A stretch of 64,000 nt of DNA from Methylococcaceae bacterium. Its GTDB lineage: Bacteria > Pseudomonadota > Gammaproteobacteria > Methylococcales > Methylomonadaceae. Positions 1-9,696 of this stretch are shown here, piece by piece (within the stretch, counting starts at the first letter, position 1; every line of letters begins with the position of its first letter). Made by a program: the position numbers and the translations under genes. A model generated the notes under the pieces. It ran no database searches. It saw only the letters and a list, made by a program, of their open reading frames with translations, and was not told where the DNA came from. The DNA lies in contig JADKAL010000007.1 of assembly GCA_016715325.1 (NCBI GenBank), positions 85,189 to 149,188 of the forward strand. Reading direction: 5' to 3'.

Positions 1-769
1 CATCATGCAATTGCATTATTGTTTGGTGTTGGGCGATACAGGTGAGACCGCGGTTGGGATTTTGGCGGCACTCTCGATTATTTCAGTATTATCCGGACTT
101 ATTCTTTGGTGGCCGTTAACGGGTAAATTCAAGCAAGCTTTAACTTTTAAACGCCATGCCAGTGCTGTGCGTTTCAATTTCGACTTACACAAAATCGTCG
201 GATTTTATACGACGCTGGTGTTATTACCTGTGCTGTTTTCCGGGGTGTATTTCAATTTGCCTGATCGGGTAAATGTAGTATTCAATCAATTTTCGCCTAT
301 CACCCGTGATAATCCCTGGAGCGGTTTGGCGGCGTCAGGTTTTACTTCTACAAAACAACTTGGGCAAAAGCCAGTTTCTTACGCTGCATTAGAAGCAGCC
401 GTGCAAAATCGGTATCCCTCGGGCAGGTTATGGCATCTATATGCGCCGAAAAATGAAAAAGACAATTATATTATCCAGAAACGTGATGCCGGCGATTTAA
501 GCTCATTTGTCGGCTACCGGGATTTTCTCGTCGACCAGTACAACGGCAAAATTCTGGCGACATATCAAGCCGGGACCGGCAACAATGGCGATGTTTTCTT
601 GGATTGGCAATGGCCGCTGCATTCCGGTCAAGCCTTCGGCTGGACGGGGCGTATTTTGGTTTTTTTAAGCGGCTTAGCATGTCCGATTTTGTATGTGACC
701 GGCGTTATCCGTTGGCTTCAGAAGCGAAACGCACATAAGGTGCATAAGAATAAGTACATTTCCATTTGA
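1..769 (+). CDS. PepSY-associated TM protein, C-terminal part (cut by window start)
   Basis: Inner-membrane protein of the PepSY_TM family; members near siderophore receptors are thought to help reduce or release iron from the siderophore in the periplasm. The reading frame is open to the left edge, and the visible part aligns from its first residues (IMQLHYC) with residues about 165-412 of the full-length paralogue at 6465-7703. Visible features are a TM helix ending in LILWWPLTGKF, an H in NFDLHK, a second TM helix (VLLPVLFSGVYFNLP), a periplasmic segment, the motif WQWPLHSGQAFGWTGR and a last TM helix followed by a basic tail. It closes a cassette that begins upstream of the window. The true start is not visible. 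Confidence 0.85.
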   Translation, partial: IMQLHYCLVLGDTGETAVGILAALSIISVLSGLILWWPLTGKFKQALTFKRHASAVRFNFDLHKIVGFYTTLVLLPVLFSGVYFNLPDRVNVVFNQFSPITRDNPWSGLAASGFTSTKQLGQKPVSYAALEAAVQNRYPSGRLWHLYAPKNEKDNYIIQKRDAGDLSSFVGYRDFLVDQYNGKILATYQAGTGNNGDVFLDWQWPLHSGQAFGWTGRILVFLSGLACPILYVTGVIRWLQKRNAHKVHKNKYISI

Positions 770-848
770 AGTTGTAAGCAAGTATATAAGTTTTAGATAC
801 TCCTAAGTAACATCAAGTCATTTGATTCATTCATAAATATTATAAAAG

Positions 849-885
849 TGAGTCATATCACACAGTAGGTGTGTGATATGACTTA
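849..885. promoter_or_regulatory. Paired 16-bp palindromes, putative enhancer (UAS) for fecI at 1007
   Basis: Two copies of the motif TGTGTSATATSACACA lie at 849-864 (TGAGTCATATCACACA) and 870-885 (TGTGTGATATGACTTA). They are separated by 5 bp, so the centres are 21 bp apart. The pair centre is about 105 bp upstream of the -12 GC of the sigma-54-like promoter at 959-974. The same arrangement recurs in the island. A hairpin or terminator role for the preceding gene is an alternative. Confidence 0.7.
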
Positions 886-958
886 GTTTTCTATATTCGG
901 TCGCCTCTATTGATTTATTTTACTATAAAAAATAAACAGTTATGTGGCTTTATAGATG

Positions 959-974
959 CGGCCTAATATTTGCT
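959..974 (+). promoter_or_regulatory. Sigma-54 (RpoN) promoter candidate for fecI at 1007
   Basis: CGGCCTAATATTTGCT has GG and GC at the -24/-12 positions with exactly 10 bp between them and a TTTGCT -12 element. A second, overlapping GG-N10-GC match at 945-960 is weaker because its -12 half is ATGCG. The start codon lies about 20 bp beyond the predicted transcription start. Confidence 0.65.
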
Positions 975-1006
975 TTATTTTGTGAAAACGATAAGCAAAT
1001 TAGGTT

Positions 1007-1525
1007 ATGTACAAGCTTTCTTCCGACACAGCTCTTACGCTCATTGAACAACATCGTGAGGATTTACGCGGATTTTTATTGTGCCGCGTGAAATGTCCCG
1101 ATATAACGGATGATATTCTGCAAGATACGTTTATCAAATTAACTCAAGCACGAACGGAAATCCCAATCCAGAATCCGAAAGCATTTTTGTATCGTGTGGT
1201 TAATAATTTGGCGATCGATTATCTGCGAAAAAGACAACGCGAAGCCGATTTTTTTACCGATGACGGTCTGTTATCGGAGGTTGTCGATTCAACACCGAGT
1301 CTTGAACGGCAGGTGTTCAGCCAAGAACAAATCGCACGATTAAAGCTAGCGATATCTGAATTGCCGCCGCGTTGCCGACAGGTCTTTATCCTGCATAAAT
1401 TCAAGCATTACACCTATTCCCAGATCATGGGCGAACTTAATATCGCGGAAAGTACTGTGCTTAAACACATCGTCAAAGCAATGGAGCACTGCCGTCAAAG
1501 AATGGAAGAACTTGATTCGGATTGA
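1007..1525 (+). CDS. FecI-type ECF RNA polymerase sigma factor
   Basis: 172-residue ECF sigma factor, the normal length for the FecI group that transcribes siderophore receptor genes. Region 2 is at about residues 15-80 (DITDDILQDTFIKL, then NPKAFLYRVVNNLAIDYLRKR). Region 4 is at about 112-160 (LPPRCRQVFILHKFKHYTYSQI, then a helix-turn-helix with AESTVLKHI). The fecR gene follows 142 bp downstream and a TonB receptor after that, the classical surface-signalling order. The upstream region carries a paired palindrome and a sigma-54-like promoter, so its own transcription seems to be under RpoN control. Which receptor it serves is inferred from position. Confidence 0.93.
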   Translation: MYKLSSDTALTLIEQHREDLRGFLLCRVKCPDITDDILQDTFIKLTQARTEIPIQNPKAFLYRVVNNLAIDYLRKRQREADFFTDDGLLSEVVDSTPSLERQVFSQEQIARLKLAISELPPRCRQVFILHKFKHYTYSQIMGELNIAESTVLKHIVKAMEHCRQRMEELDSD

Positions 1526-1554
1526 TACCAATGCTGTTATGTTAAGTATTAAAT

Positions 1555-1592
1555 AAATCCCCCTCAATCCCCTTTTTCAAAGGAGGAAGTTG
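1555..1592. repeat. Short intergenic hairpin repeat (CCCCTTTTTCAAAGGAGG type)
   Basis: Between fecI and fecR lies a C-rich run (AATCCCCCTCAATCCCC) followed by TTTTTCAAAGGAGG, which can pair with it. This layout resembles short dispersed repeats known from other bacteria. No gene is visible in the 142-bp gap. Confidence 0.35.
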
Positions 1593-1667
1593 GTTTAACT
1601 TAACGTCATTGGGATAGATACTCCAGGCTACCAGGAACGTCTTACAAAAAACAAATAAAAAAATTCA

Positions 1668-2636
1668 ATGCCGAATTCTAATATTACTGCGGAAAAACAA
1701 GCCGCCCATTGGCGGGCGCAACTCAGTTCCGATCTGGCGACCGAACAACATCGCCGCGCGTTTGCCGAATGGTTGGCGGCAAACCCTGAACATAAGGCCG
1801 CTTGGGATAAGATCGATTCTTTTTGGCTTGCGCTAGATAACGTGTCAGCATCAGATGTCGATTTAGCTGAAATTCCAGCGCTTGCTCATGTCAAGCCTAA
1901 GTACCAAAAACCAGTGTCCAAAAGGTTTTATCGCCCCGTATTCGGCTTAGCGGCATCAATTTTAGTGATAGCCGTTATCTCGACAAAACCCTTTAGCTTT
2001 TATTTTTCGGACTACCGAACCGAAACCGGGCAACAACGCCAGATCGTGCTTGCCGATGGTTCAGAAATTTTCATGAATACCCAAACAGCCCTTTCGGTTA
2101 ATTACGCAACCCAGCAACGGAAAATTTATCTCCATGCCGGTGAAGCCTATTTCAAAGTGGTTCCTGACCGACAGCGCCCTTTCATAGTCGAAACGGATAT
2201 GGGCCAAACTCGTGCGTTGGGCACAGCGTTCGATGTCAAGTTGCAAGCCGACGAAACTGTTGTGACGGTTTTTGAACATGCTGTAAAAATCACCACGGTG
2301 AATGGTAAGACGCTTGAGAAATTACCTGCGGGTGAACGGGCCGTTTTTAGTGAAGACGACTTAAAAACAGAACAAAAAATCGACATCGTTAGGGCGGAAT
2401 CCTGGCGCAAACAACGCATGGTTTTCCAAAATCGAGCTTTAACGGACGTTGTTGCCGAGTTGGAGCGTTACCGCACAGGTCGCATTCTCATTCTAGGATC
2501 GAGTATTAAAAACTTGCGGCTGACCGGCGTTTTCGGCACCGAAAATACCGACATCGCACTGCGGACCATCGAACAAAGCTTACCGGTTAAAATCAACATA
2601 TTGACCGGCAAGTTGGTAATACTTTCAGCAAAATAA
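1668..2636 (+). CDS. FecR family anti-sigma factor / signal transducer
   Basis: 322-residue single-pass inner-membrane regulator that holds or activates the adjacent FecI factor in response to the N-terminal domain of the receptor. The N-terminal cytoplasmic segment (DUF4880-like; AAHWRAQLSS, AFAEWLAANPEHKAAWDKID) covers residues 10-50. A TM helix follows at about 86-106, then the periplasmic FecR domain (QIVLADGSEIFMNTQTALSV, GEAYFKVV, RPFIVET, LGTAFDVK) and a C-terminal STN-like segment (RALTDVVAELERYR, LTGVFGTENTDIAL). It sits between fecI (1007) and the receptor (2758), both on the same strand. No missing domain is seen. Confidence 0.92.
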   Translation: MPNSNITAEKQAAHWRAQLSSDLATEQHRRAFAEWLAANPEHKAAWDKIDSFWLALDNVSASDVDLAEIPALAHVKPKYQKPVSKRFYRPVFGLAASILVIAVISTKPFSFYFSDYRTETGQQRQIVLADGSEIFMNTQTALSVNYATQQRKIYLHAGEAYFKVVPDRQRPFIVETDMGQTRALGTAFDVKLQADETVVTVFEHAVKITTVNGKTLEKLPAGERAVFSEDDLKTEQKIDIVRAESWRKQRMVFQNRALTDVVAELERYRTGRILILGSSIKNLRLTGVFGTENTDIALRTIEQSLPVKINILTGKLVILSAK

Positions 2637-5142
2637 ATATTAAAATTTCGTAAGGGAATAGATACTTTATCGTTTCTGATCGTCTTGGTAATAATCGGTA
2701 TCAAAAAGTAAATAAAAACCGATTGGTCTTAACCAAAACGAAGAACAAGGGAACACCATGACGATCATTTCACTACCAAAATCTCGCATCAATCCGGTGA
2801 TGTTTGCAATGCCGGTTTTACAGCCAAGTCCAAAACAAAATTTTAAAGTTGAGAAATTTAGCTTCATTTGTACTTTATTGTTGCTGATCTTAGCAGTCGA
2901 TCCGGCGAGAGCGGATAACAGCGGCGCTCAACAGTTTAATATTCCTGCAGGTGAATTGTCGGATGCACTGTTGCAGTATTCCGAAGCTAGCGGACGAAAA
3001 ATTCTGGTTAATGCCGAACTGGTTAACGGCTTACAAACCAATGGCGTACGCGGCAACTATTCCGGCGACCAAGCATTACGGCATTTACTGTCGGGTTCCG
3101 GTCTTATCGCAAGGGAAACTTCGACTGGAAGCCTAACTGTTGAAAAGCAATCGGGTTTCATGAACGTAGCAGATACTTCATCGGCTCAATCGACAGATGG
3201 CGAAACGTTACCGAAAGTGACGGTGGAAGCGGATGCGGATAATCCCTACAAAGATCCAAATTGGACCAATGATCCGAATAATACGGATTACAACCGCCCA
3301 AACGCGTTGTCTGCGACCAAAACGGATAAGGCAATTATGGATACGCCGCTTTCAATCCAAGTCGTTCCGCAACAAATTCTTAAGGATCAGCAAGTCATCC
3401 GTATGAACCGTGCGGCGGAAAATGTGAGCGGTGTGTATCGTGGATCGTTCGGAGGGGATATGGGTGTCGATCATTTCATCATCCGGGGCTTTCAATCCGA
3501 CCAGATATACCGTAACGGTGTGCCTTACGAATCCTCCAGCTTTATCAGCAACGAGGAAGCCGCCAACGTGGAACGGATCGAAGTATTAAAAGGCCCTGCT
3601 TCTACTTTATATGGACGGGCGGAACCCGGCGGTATCGTCAACATGATTACCAAACAACCGCTATCGACGCCTTATTATTCCTTTCAGCAGCAATTCGGAT
3701 CGTTTAATTATTACAGGACAAGCGCGGATGCCACCGGGCCGATTAATGATGACAAATCCTTACTTTATCGTTTCAACGGCGCTTTTGAAACACGGGATTC
3801 ATTCCGCAAATATTCAGAAGGCGAAAGCATTTTTTTAGCGCCATCATTTCGCTGGAATATCAGCGACCAGACTCAAGCCAATTTGGAATTCCAGTACCGC
3901 CATAATTCCGATCCGTTTACCTACGGCTGGCCTGCCATCGGTAACCGTCCGGCAAGATTGCCCAGGGATACAAATATTTCTGGACCTTATGCTACGAACC
4001 TTAACTCGGAATCGTATGTTGTGGATTTCAATTGGTCGCATGCGTTTAACGACCAATGGACACTCAGCCATCAGTTCAATATGCAGCGCTCCGATGCCAA
4101 CCAAGATGCCCTTGTTTATTCGCTTGGCTTACGAGATGACAACCGCACGTTGGATCGCGGGGTTTTTCCTACCAAAAACGCCTTATCCGAGCGGTTTTAC
4201 AATACAGTCAACTTAACGGGAAAGTTCGATACCTGGGGTTTAGATCATACGTTATTGATGGGCGGCGACTATATGAATTACAACCTCAGCGGAGAAGGAT
4301 TCTCCCGTGTATTTAATTCGCCGATTGATATATTTAATCCAGTTGAAACTATCTCGCCCGGTTCTTTTGAACCCAGTTTTACTTACGACAATCACACAGA
4401 TTGGTGGGGCTTGTATCTGCAAGATCAAATACAGTTGCCTTTGCATTTTGAACTCATGGCTGGGCTGCGCTACGACAACGTTGTCAGTAAAGATAATACT
4501 ATTGATGCGGATACCGAATCTGCCGATAGGGTCACCCCACGAGTTGGCTTGACTTGGCGACCGTTGAATGAATTGTCCTTCTTTGGCAACTATCTGGAAA
4601 ACTTCGGCGCTCAAAACTTTGGAAATAACCGTTCTGGTGCGACATTGCCGCCGGTGAGTGCGCAGCAATGGGAATTCGGCGTAAAAACGGAATTGCTGGA
4701 CGGCAGATTGACGGGGTCATTGACTTATTATGATCTGACTAAACAGAATACCGCCATTCCCGATCCGCTCGATCAAAGCGGGTCATCTTCGATTGCGATC
4801 GGTGAAGTTAACAATAGCGGTGTCGAGCTAGATCTATCCGGCGAAATTTTACCCGGCTGGAATATGATTGGATCGTATTCTTATATCGACTCTGAGATTA
4901 CTAAAGACATCGCGTTGATTACTGATGACGACGGCAACGTCATTGGCAGCACCGACGGCAATACCGGCAACCGTTTAGCAAACGTACCACGTCATGGCGG
5001 CAATCTTTGGACAACCTACGAATTTTTGGAAGGCGATCTTAAGGGCTTAAAATTCGGCGCGGGTATGCAAGCCAGAAGCCAACGCCAAGGCGACAATGAA
5101 GGTAGTTTCCAAGTGCCGGGTTATGTCACCATGAACATGCTA

Positions 5143-6266
5143 GTGTAACGTCCTCAACAAACATTAAGATATGATACAATTGGTGTCCATGAGAACGCCA
5201 ATGAAAATTACACTGATTGAAGAGGATCGAACAGAACTGGAACGCTGGGTGAAGAGCCGGTCTGTTGGGGCTAAACAAAGACTACGGGCTAGAATGGTAC
5301 TGATGACCGCCGAGGGCTTGTCAACAACGGTCATTATGGCAACGTTGGGGGTCAGCAACCCGACCTTGAACAAGTGGCGGAATCGCTATCTCGAAAGTGG
5401 TGTTGAAGGGCTCAAGAAAGGCAAGACCCGCCCGTCGCGGATACCGCCGCTGCCGACTGACAAAGTCCAAGAAGTCCTGGCCTTGACATTGACCGGTAAA
5501 CCGGCTGCCGCGACGCAGTGGAGTTGCCGGACGATGGCGGAGCAGGTCGGCATTTCCCGGATGGCGGTGCACGGCATCTGGCGGGAGCACAAACTGAAGC
5601 CCCATCAAGTGAAGGGCTTTAAGGTTTCGAACGACCCGCTGTTCGCCGAAAAGTTGCGCGATGTCGTGGGCCTTTACCTGGACCCACCGGAGAAGGCCAT
5701 CGTGTTTTCCGTCGACGAGAAAAGCCAAATCCAGGCGCTAGATCGTAGCCAACCCGGCCTGCCGATGAAGCCGGGAAAATGCGGGACGATGACGCACGAT
5801 TATAAGCGACATGGCACCACAACTTTGTTTGCGGCACTCGACGTGCAGACCGGAACGGTGATTGGGCAATGCCAGCCCAGGCACCGCCACGACGAGTTCC
5901 TCAAGTTCCTGAAGACAATTGACCGGCGAACCGACAAAACCTTGGCATTGCATTTGATCGTCGACAACTATGCGACGCACAAACATGCCGAAGTAAAGGA
6001 CTGGCTGGCCCAGCATCCCCGGTTCCACTTACACTTCACGCCAACCTCGGCCTCATGGCTCAACTTAGTCGAGCGTTTCTTCCGGGACATTACCGAGGAA
6101 CGTATCCGGCGTGGTGTTTTCCACAGTGTTGACGACCTCAAAAACAGCGATACAGGAGTATCTCGACCACCGCAATAGCAACCCAAAACCTTACCATTGG
6201 ACAGCCAAACCAGAGACGATCTTGGCTAAAGTAGACAAAGCTAAAGATATGTTGAGGACGTTACAC
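5143..6266 (+). mobile_element. IS630-family insertion sequence, copy 1
   Basis: 1124-bp element with 17-bp perfect terminal inverted repeats (GTGTAACGTCCTCAACA and its complement). It is flanked by a duplicated TA (5141-5142 and 6267-6268) inside a CTAG target, the hallmark of the IS630/Tc1-mariner group. It lies in the receptor gene in the same orientation. It is one base longer than the 1123-bp consensus inferred from copy A at 41224, because of an extra A at 6140-6144. Confidence 0.95.
5171..6178 (+). pseudogene. IS630-family transposase, frameshifted near the 3' end
   Basis: DDE transposase with an N-terminal helix-turn-helix (about residues 30-70, LSTTVIMATLGVSNPTLNKW) and catalytic motifs [19 protein letters not shown] and WLNLVERFF. 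In the reference copy (A) the frame is 365 codons from the first ATG and ends at the right terminal repeat (MLRTLH). Here a run of five A at 6140-6144, instead of four, shifts the frame after DDLK and truncates the protein to 335 residues. The last roughly 45 residues are replaced by an unrelated tail. All three catalytic acidic residues lie upstream of the shift, so residual activity cannot be excluded. Confidence 0.88.
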
Positions 6267-6464
6267 TAGCAGCCTATCAAATGAACATTGGTAAAACAAA
6301 GGTCACCACGCAGTTGAATATCGATAACCTGCTCGATAATTATTACTTCGGTAGTGCCGGGTTTAATAATTTAAGGGTGAATATTGGTACGCCAAGGACT
6401 TTTATGGGGACAATCAAAGTAGAGTTTTGATAAATACTTTGTCTTTGCTACTGACGCTAAAATT

Positions 6465-7703
6465 TTGACTTTACGAAAAAGACTAAAGATAAACCGTTTA
6501 ACTCGGCTCCAAACCCGCCGAAAACTTTGGCTTCAGGTACATTTGTACCTGGGGTTGGTTGCCGGGGGGATTTTGGCTGTGGTGGGGTTGACCGGCAGTA
6601 TTTTGGTATTCTACGAAGAACTCCAGGAAATTTTGAATAGCAAGCAAATCGTCATTACCGCGCCGCAAAAAAACCAGCGGAAATCTCACAGTTTGGATGA
6701 AATCGTCGCTGCCGCCGAAACGGTCAAACCGAAGGGCAGCAAATTTTTCGCCCTTTACTATCCACGCAATGCGGAGGTGGCATATAAATTTCTGTACTTC
6801 GTGCGCGATCCTAAATTAGCCGAAAACGGCAACGGTTATTACATTTTCGTTAACCCGTACACCGCGAAGCCAACCGGCGTTCAGTTCTGGTATTACGCCG
6901 ACGGCACGCGATATTGGGGTATTCCTTTCGTCAGTTTCATTATGCAGTTGCATTATTGTTTATTACTCGGCGATAACGGCGTGATCGTCGTCGGCATTGT
7001 TGCCGCCCTGTCGCTGATTTCGATATTGACTGGACTTGTGCTGTGGTGGCCGTTGACCGGTAAATTCAGGCAAGCGCTGGTGATCAAGAAAAATGGCAGT
7101 ACCGTACGTTTTAATTATGACCTACATAAAACCTCAGGCTTCTATACAGTTGTTATCCTATTGCCCGTGCTGTTTTCGGGCGTGTATTTCAATCTGCCGG
7201 AACGGGTTGAAGTGTTAGTCAAACCGTTTTCCCCTATTATCCGGAATAATCCTTGGAGTGGGTTGTCGGCGGCTGATTTTCCTTCCCAGGTAGAGTTGGG
7301 GCAGCAGCCGGTTTCCTTCAGCGCAGTGGAAGCCGCCCTGCAACAGCTTTCGACTGAAGGGCGGTTATGGTTATTCTATGCTCCCCAGGATGAAAAAGGC
7401 TCCTTCGTCATCCAGAAACGCGATGACGATAACTTAAGCCGCTTTGTCGGCTATCGCGATTTCATCGTTGATCAGTATAGCGGTAAAATCAAAGCAGAAT
7501 ACTCATCCGGCAGAGGCTCTGCTGGCGACGTACTCTTGGACTGGCAATGGCCGCTGCATTCCGGTCAAGCTTTCGGCTGGACGGGGCGCATTCTGGTAGC
7601 GCTGAGTGGCTTGGTGTGTCCAGTCTTGTGGGTGACTGGCGTACTGCGTTGGTTTCAGAAACGTAACGCCAAGGCCAAAAGCAATGTTAAAAGACGCTTT
7701 TAG
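6465..7703 (+). CDS. PepSY-associated TM protein (putative siderophore-linked reductase/permease)
   Basis: 412-residue inner-membrane protein of the PepSY_TM family with about four TM helices: residues 20-45 (LGLVAGGILAVVGLTGSILV), 165-200, 220-240 and 375-395. Conserved His residues sit in or beside helices (MQLHYC, YDLHKTSG, WPLHSGQAFGWTGR), which suggests heme or flavin/electron chemistry as proposed for the family; substrate unknown. The frame opens with TTG at 6465, 34 bp after the end of the split receptor; no strong ribosome site decides the start. It is the last gene of the first complete fecI-fecR-receptor-PepSY cassette and is probably affected by polarity from the IS. Confidence 0.88.
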   Translation: MTLRKRLKINRLTRLQTRRKLWLQVHLYLGLVAGGILAVVGLTGSILVFYEELQEILNSKQIVITAPQKNQRKSHSLDEIVAAAETVKPKGSKFFALYYPRNAEVAYKFLYFVRDPKLAENGNGYYIFVNPYTAKPTGVQFWYYADGTRYWGIPFVSFIMQLHYCLLLGDNGVIVVGIVAALSLISILTGLVLWWPLTGKFRQALVIKKNGSTVRFNYDLHKTSGFYTVVILLPVLFSGVYFNLPERVEVLVKPFSPIIRNNPWSGLSAADFPSQVELGQQPVSFSAVEAALQQLSTEGRLWLFYAPQDEKGSFVIQKRDDDNLSRFVGYRDFIVDQYSGKIKAEYSSGRGSAGDVLLDWQWPLHSGQAFGWTGRILVALSGLVCPVLWVTGVLRWFQKRNAKAKSNVKRRF

Positions 7704-7725
7704 CGTATCGCCGTAAACTCAAAAG

Positions 7726-7762
7726 TGTGTCATATCCCATAGAAAGTGTGTCATATGCCGCA
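7726..7762. promoter_or_regulatory. Paired palindromes, putative UAS for fecI at 7954
   Basis: TGTGTCATATCCCATA at 7726-7741 and TGTGTCATATGCCGCA at 7747-7762 are again 5 bp apart (21 bp centre to centre). Here both left halves are conserved in direct orientation and the right halves are degraded, so the pair cannot form a long perfect hairpin. The pair centre is about 95 bp from the -12 GC of the promoter at 7825-7840. Confidence 0.65.
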
Positions 7763-7824
7763 CTTTTTATTTTTTCATCCTCTTATTAGTTTATAAACCA
7801 TTGATAGAAATATAATTTTATATA

Positions 7825-7840
7825 TGGCCTGGTTATTGCT
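7825..7840 (+). promoter_or_regulatory. Sigma-54 promoter candidate for fecI at 7954
   Basis: TGGCCTGGTTATTGCT matches the sigma-54 pattern TGGC-N8-TTGC with the exact GG-N10-GC spacing. The predicted leader to the start codon is about 100 bp. Confidence 0.75.
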
Positions 7841-7953
7841 TTTATTATTTATCTAGTTGTCTGTTGATACGGTATATCGTGCGTTAATTTGTCATCGACG
7901 GCTTTGGAGACTACTCAAGATTTCGTAGCTAAAAATAAATAAAATAAAAAGCA

Positions 7954-8469
7954 ATGACTCATTTTAACCATAGCCTTTTAGGCGACTTATTCGTAAAGCA
8001 TTCCGATGAAATGTTGAGTTACATTCGCGGGCGCTTTCCGAATGAAGAATCGGCGGATATTGTCCAGGAAGCTTTTTTACGTGTGTTGCAATATCCGAGT
8101 CCGGAAACCATCCGGGAGCCTAAATCCTTTCTTTTCCAAACGGTTGCTAATGTAGCTGTCGATTATTACCGGCGATCTAAAACCCGTGACCGGTTCTCCG
8201 ATTATGAGGCGGATATCGACACGCTTGAAGATCATCAAAGCTTACCGCTCACAGTGTGTGAAACTGAGGAAAGGCTGCAACGCTTTACCGGCTTGCTGGA
8301 ACAGTTGCCTGAAATTCAGCGGCACGCCTTTGTTTTGTTTAGGATAGAAGGTTACTCGCATAAAGCTATCGCCGAAAAATTAAATATTTCGGTACGTTGC
8401 TCGGAACGTTACGTACAACAAACCCTGCGGTATTTGGTATCCTGTCTCGAAAACAGCGATAATCCTTGA
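7954..8469 (+). CDS. FecI-type ECF sigma factor
   Basis: 171-residue ECF sigma factor. Region 2 is at about residues 15-75 (ESADIVQEAFLRVL, PKSFLFQTVANVAVDYYRR). Region 4 is at about 110-160 (LPEIQRHAFVLFRIEGYSHKAI, a helix-turn-helix ending in RYVQQTLRYL). fecR starts 75 bp downstream and the receptor at 10093 follows. The upstream region has a paired palindrome and a sigma-54-like promoter. Its regulon is inferred to include the 10093 receptor and perhaps the PepSY gene at 13328, both preceded by a shared CGTCTT motif. Confidence 0.93.
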   Translation: MTHFNHSLLGDLFVKHSDEMLSYIRGRFPNEESADIVQEAFLRVLQYPSPETIREPKSFLFQTVANVAVDYYRRSKTRDRFSDYEADIDTLEDHQSLPLTVCETEERLQRFTGLLEQLPEIQRHAFVLFRIEGYSHKAIAEKLNISVRCSERYVQQTLRYLVSCLENSDNP

Positions 8470-8544
8470 GATTGAATTGGCGGTTAGCCTCCCGCCATCC
8501 GTCTTTTTACGATAATAACAATAAAGAAAATCGCAAAATAAACC

Positions 8545-9510
8545 GTGTCGAACGAAATACCTCCTAACCCGATCCGCGATCAAGCAATTGATTGGTTTTT
8601 GCGCTTACAAGCAGAGGATGTCACTGAAGACGAACGGCGGGCGTTTGTCCGTTGGCTAAACAAGAACGCAGAGCACCAGCAAGCCTATCAAACGGTTGAA
8701 AAACATTGGCAATGGATGGATCCGTTTAAGTTGTCGTCGTTTCCCGCTCGCAAAGCAGCATTAAATTACCGGCCAAAATCGAAAAATCGAATTGTTGCTT
8801 ATGCCGCCGCCGCTCTGGTCTTATTAAGCGTTGCGCTATCGATTTATTGGCAACAGACGGGGATGCTATTCCCCAAAACGTATCAAGTCGCCAAAGGCGG
8901 TAGGCAAACAATCATGCTTGCCGACGGCTCAACCCTGGAACTGAATACCGGCAGCAAGATTAAAGTCAACATCACCCCTTGGCAGCGCGATGTTGAATTG
9001 CTGCAAGGCGAGGCTTTTTTTCAAGTCAAGCACGATAACCAACGGTCATTCAAAGTGAGGGCAGGGCGTGGATTGATTACCGACATCGGGACAGCTTTCG
9101 ACGTCTATCAACAACCTGGAAAAGTGTTGGTCGCGGTACAGGAAGGCATCGTCGATGTCGAAGCTAAAGAACGACGACGGTTAACGGCAAACCAACAAAT
9201 AGCCTACACAGACAACGGTGAATTTGTATCCGTTGAAAACCAACCCATCGCAAGCTTAACAGCTTGGCGGCGCGGACAGTTAGTCTTTCACGCCCGTCGC
9301 TTAGACGATGCGCTTGCGGAAATGGCGCGTTACCATAACAAGCAAATTCGGCTTGAAGATGACAAGCTTGCCGCTTTACGGATTAGCGGCGCTTTCCCTT
9401 CGAATCGGTTGGATAGCTTATTGAATGCCGTTACGCGTATTTTGCCTGTTCGAGTCGAGCGGCAAAACGATCACGATATTATGATTAGGCGCACTACGAA
9501 GTCTAAGTAA
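8545..9510 (+). CDS. FecR family anti-sigma factor / transducer
   Basis: 321 residues with a GTG start (8545). The N-terminal cytoplasmic domain (QAIDWFLRLQ, AFVRWLNKNAEHQQAYQTV) covers residues 8-50, a TM helix lies at about 85-105 (VAYAAAALVLLSVALSIYW), and the periplasmic FecR domain follows (QTIMLADGSTLELNTGSKI, GEAFFQVKHDNQRSFKV, IGTAFDVY). The C-terminal part (LDDALAEMARYHN, RISGAFPSNRLDSLL) is the receptor-contacting segment in FecR homologues. Its partner is the sigma factor at 7954 and its likely receptor is at 10093. No defects are seen. Confidence 0.92.
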   Translation: MSNEIPPNPIRDQAIDWFLRLQAEDVTEDERRAFVRWLNKNAEHQQAYQTVEKHWQWMDPFKLSSFPARKAALNYRPKSKNRIVAYAAAALVLLSVALSIYWQQTGMLFPKTYQVAKGGRQTIMLADGSTLELNTGSKIKVNITPWQRDVELLQGEAFFQVKHDNQRSFKVRAGRGLITDIGTAFDVYQQPGKVLVAVQEGIVDVEAKERRRLTANQQIAYTDNGEFVSVENQPIASLTAWRRGQLVFHARRLDDALAEMARYHNKQIRLEDDKLAALRISGAFPSNRLDSLLNAVTRILPVRVERQNDHDIMIRRTTKSK

Positions 9511-9696
9511 AAAGGCTATTTCAAGCGAAAAAAATCTATCGTATTTACAAAACGAAGATAATTGAAAGGAATGATAAACCTAGGTTTGTCGCTACAAAAT
9601 ACACACGACTCACTTGGTTTTTTTGCGTCATGCGCATAAACAAATCTAACTTACTCTCTGAAAACCTCGGGTATGAGGCATCGTGTCTGGAATCGA

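Larger units (their letters stand above)
2758..6430 (+). pseudogene. TonB-dependent siderophore receptor (transducer type), split by an IS630-family element
   Basis: The 5' part, 2758-5142, encodes an N-terminal TM/signal segment, a signalling (STN) domain (about residues 55-125), a TonB box-like LPKVTVEAD (about 151), a plug (TDKAIMDTPLSIQVVPQ, VLKGPASTLYGRAEPGGIVN) and most of the barrel. At 5142 the frame runs into an IS and stops at 5148 (LV stop). Removing the IS and one TA copy joins codon CTA (5140-5142) in frame to GCA at 6269. Translation then continues (AAYQMNIGKTK, NIDNLLDNYYFG, TFMGTIKVEF) to a terminal Phe at 6427, as expected for the last beta-strand. The repaired protein would be 848 residues. 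The interrupted product lacks the last barrel strands and is probably not assembled. Confidence 0.92.

Noticed and set aside
471..680. Open frames opposite the PepSY, receptor and DUF3570 genes
   Set aside because: They mirror the codon structure of the real genes, lack ribosome sites and show no family motifs.
849..885. CRP/FNR-type site
   Set aside because: The arms are TGTGT/ACACA rather than TGTGA/TCACA, sites come in pairs, and they lie far upstream of GG-N10-GC promoters. CRP family cannot be excluded but is not the simplest reading.
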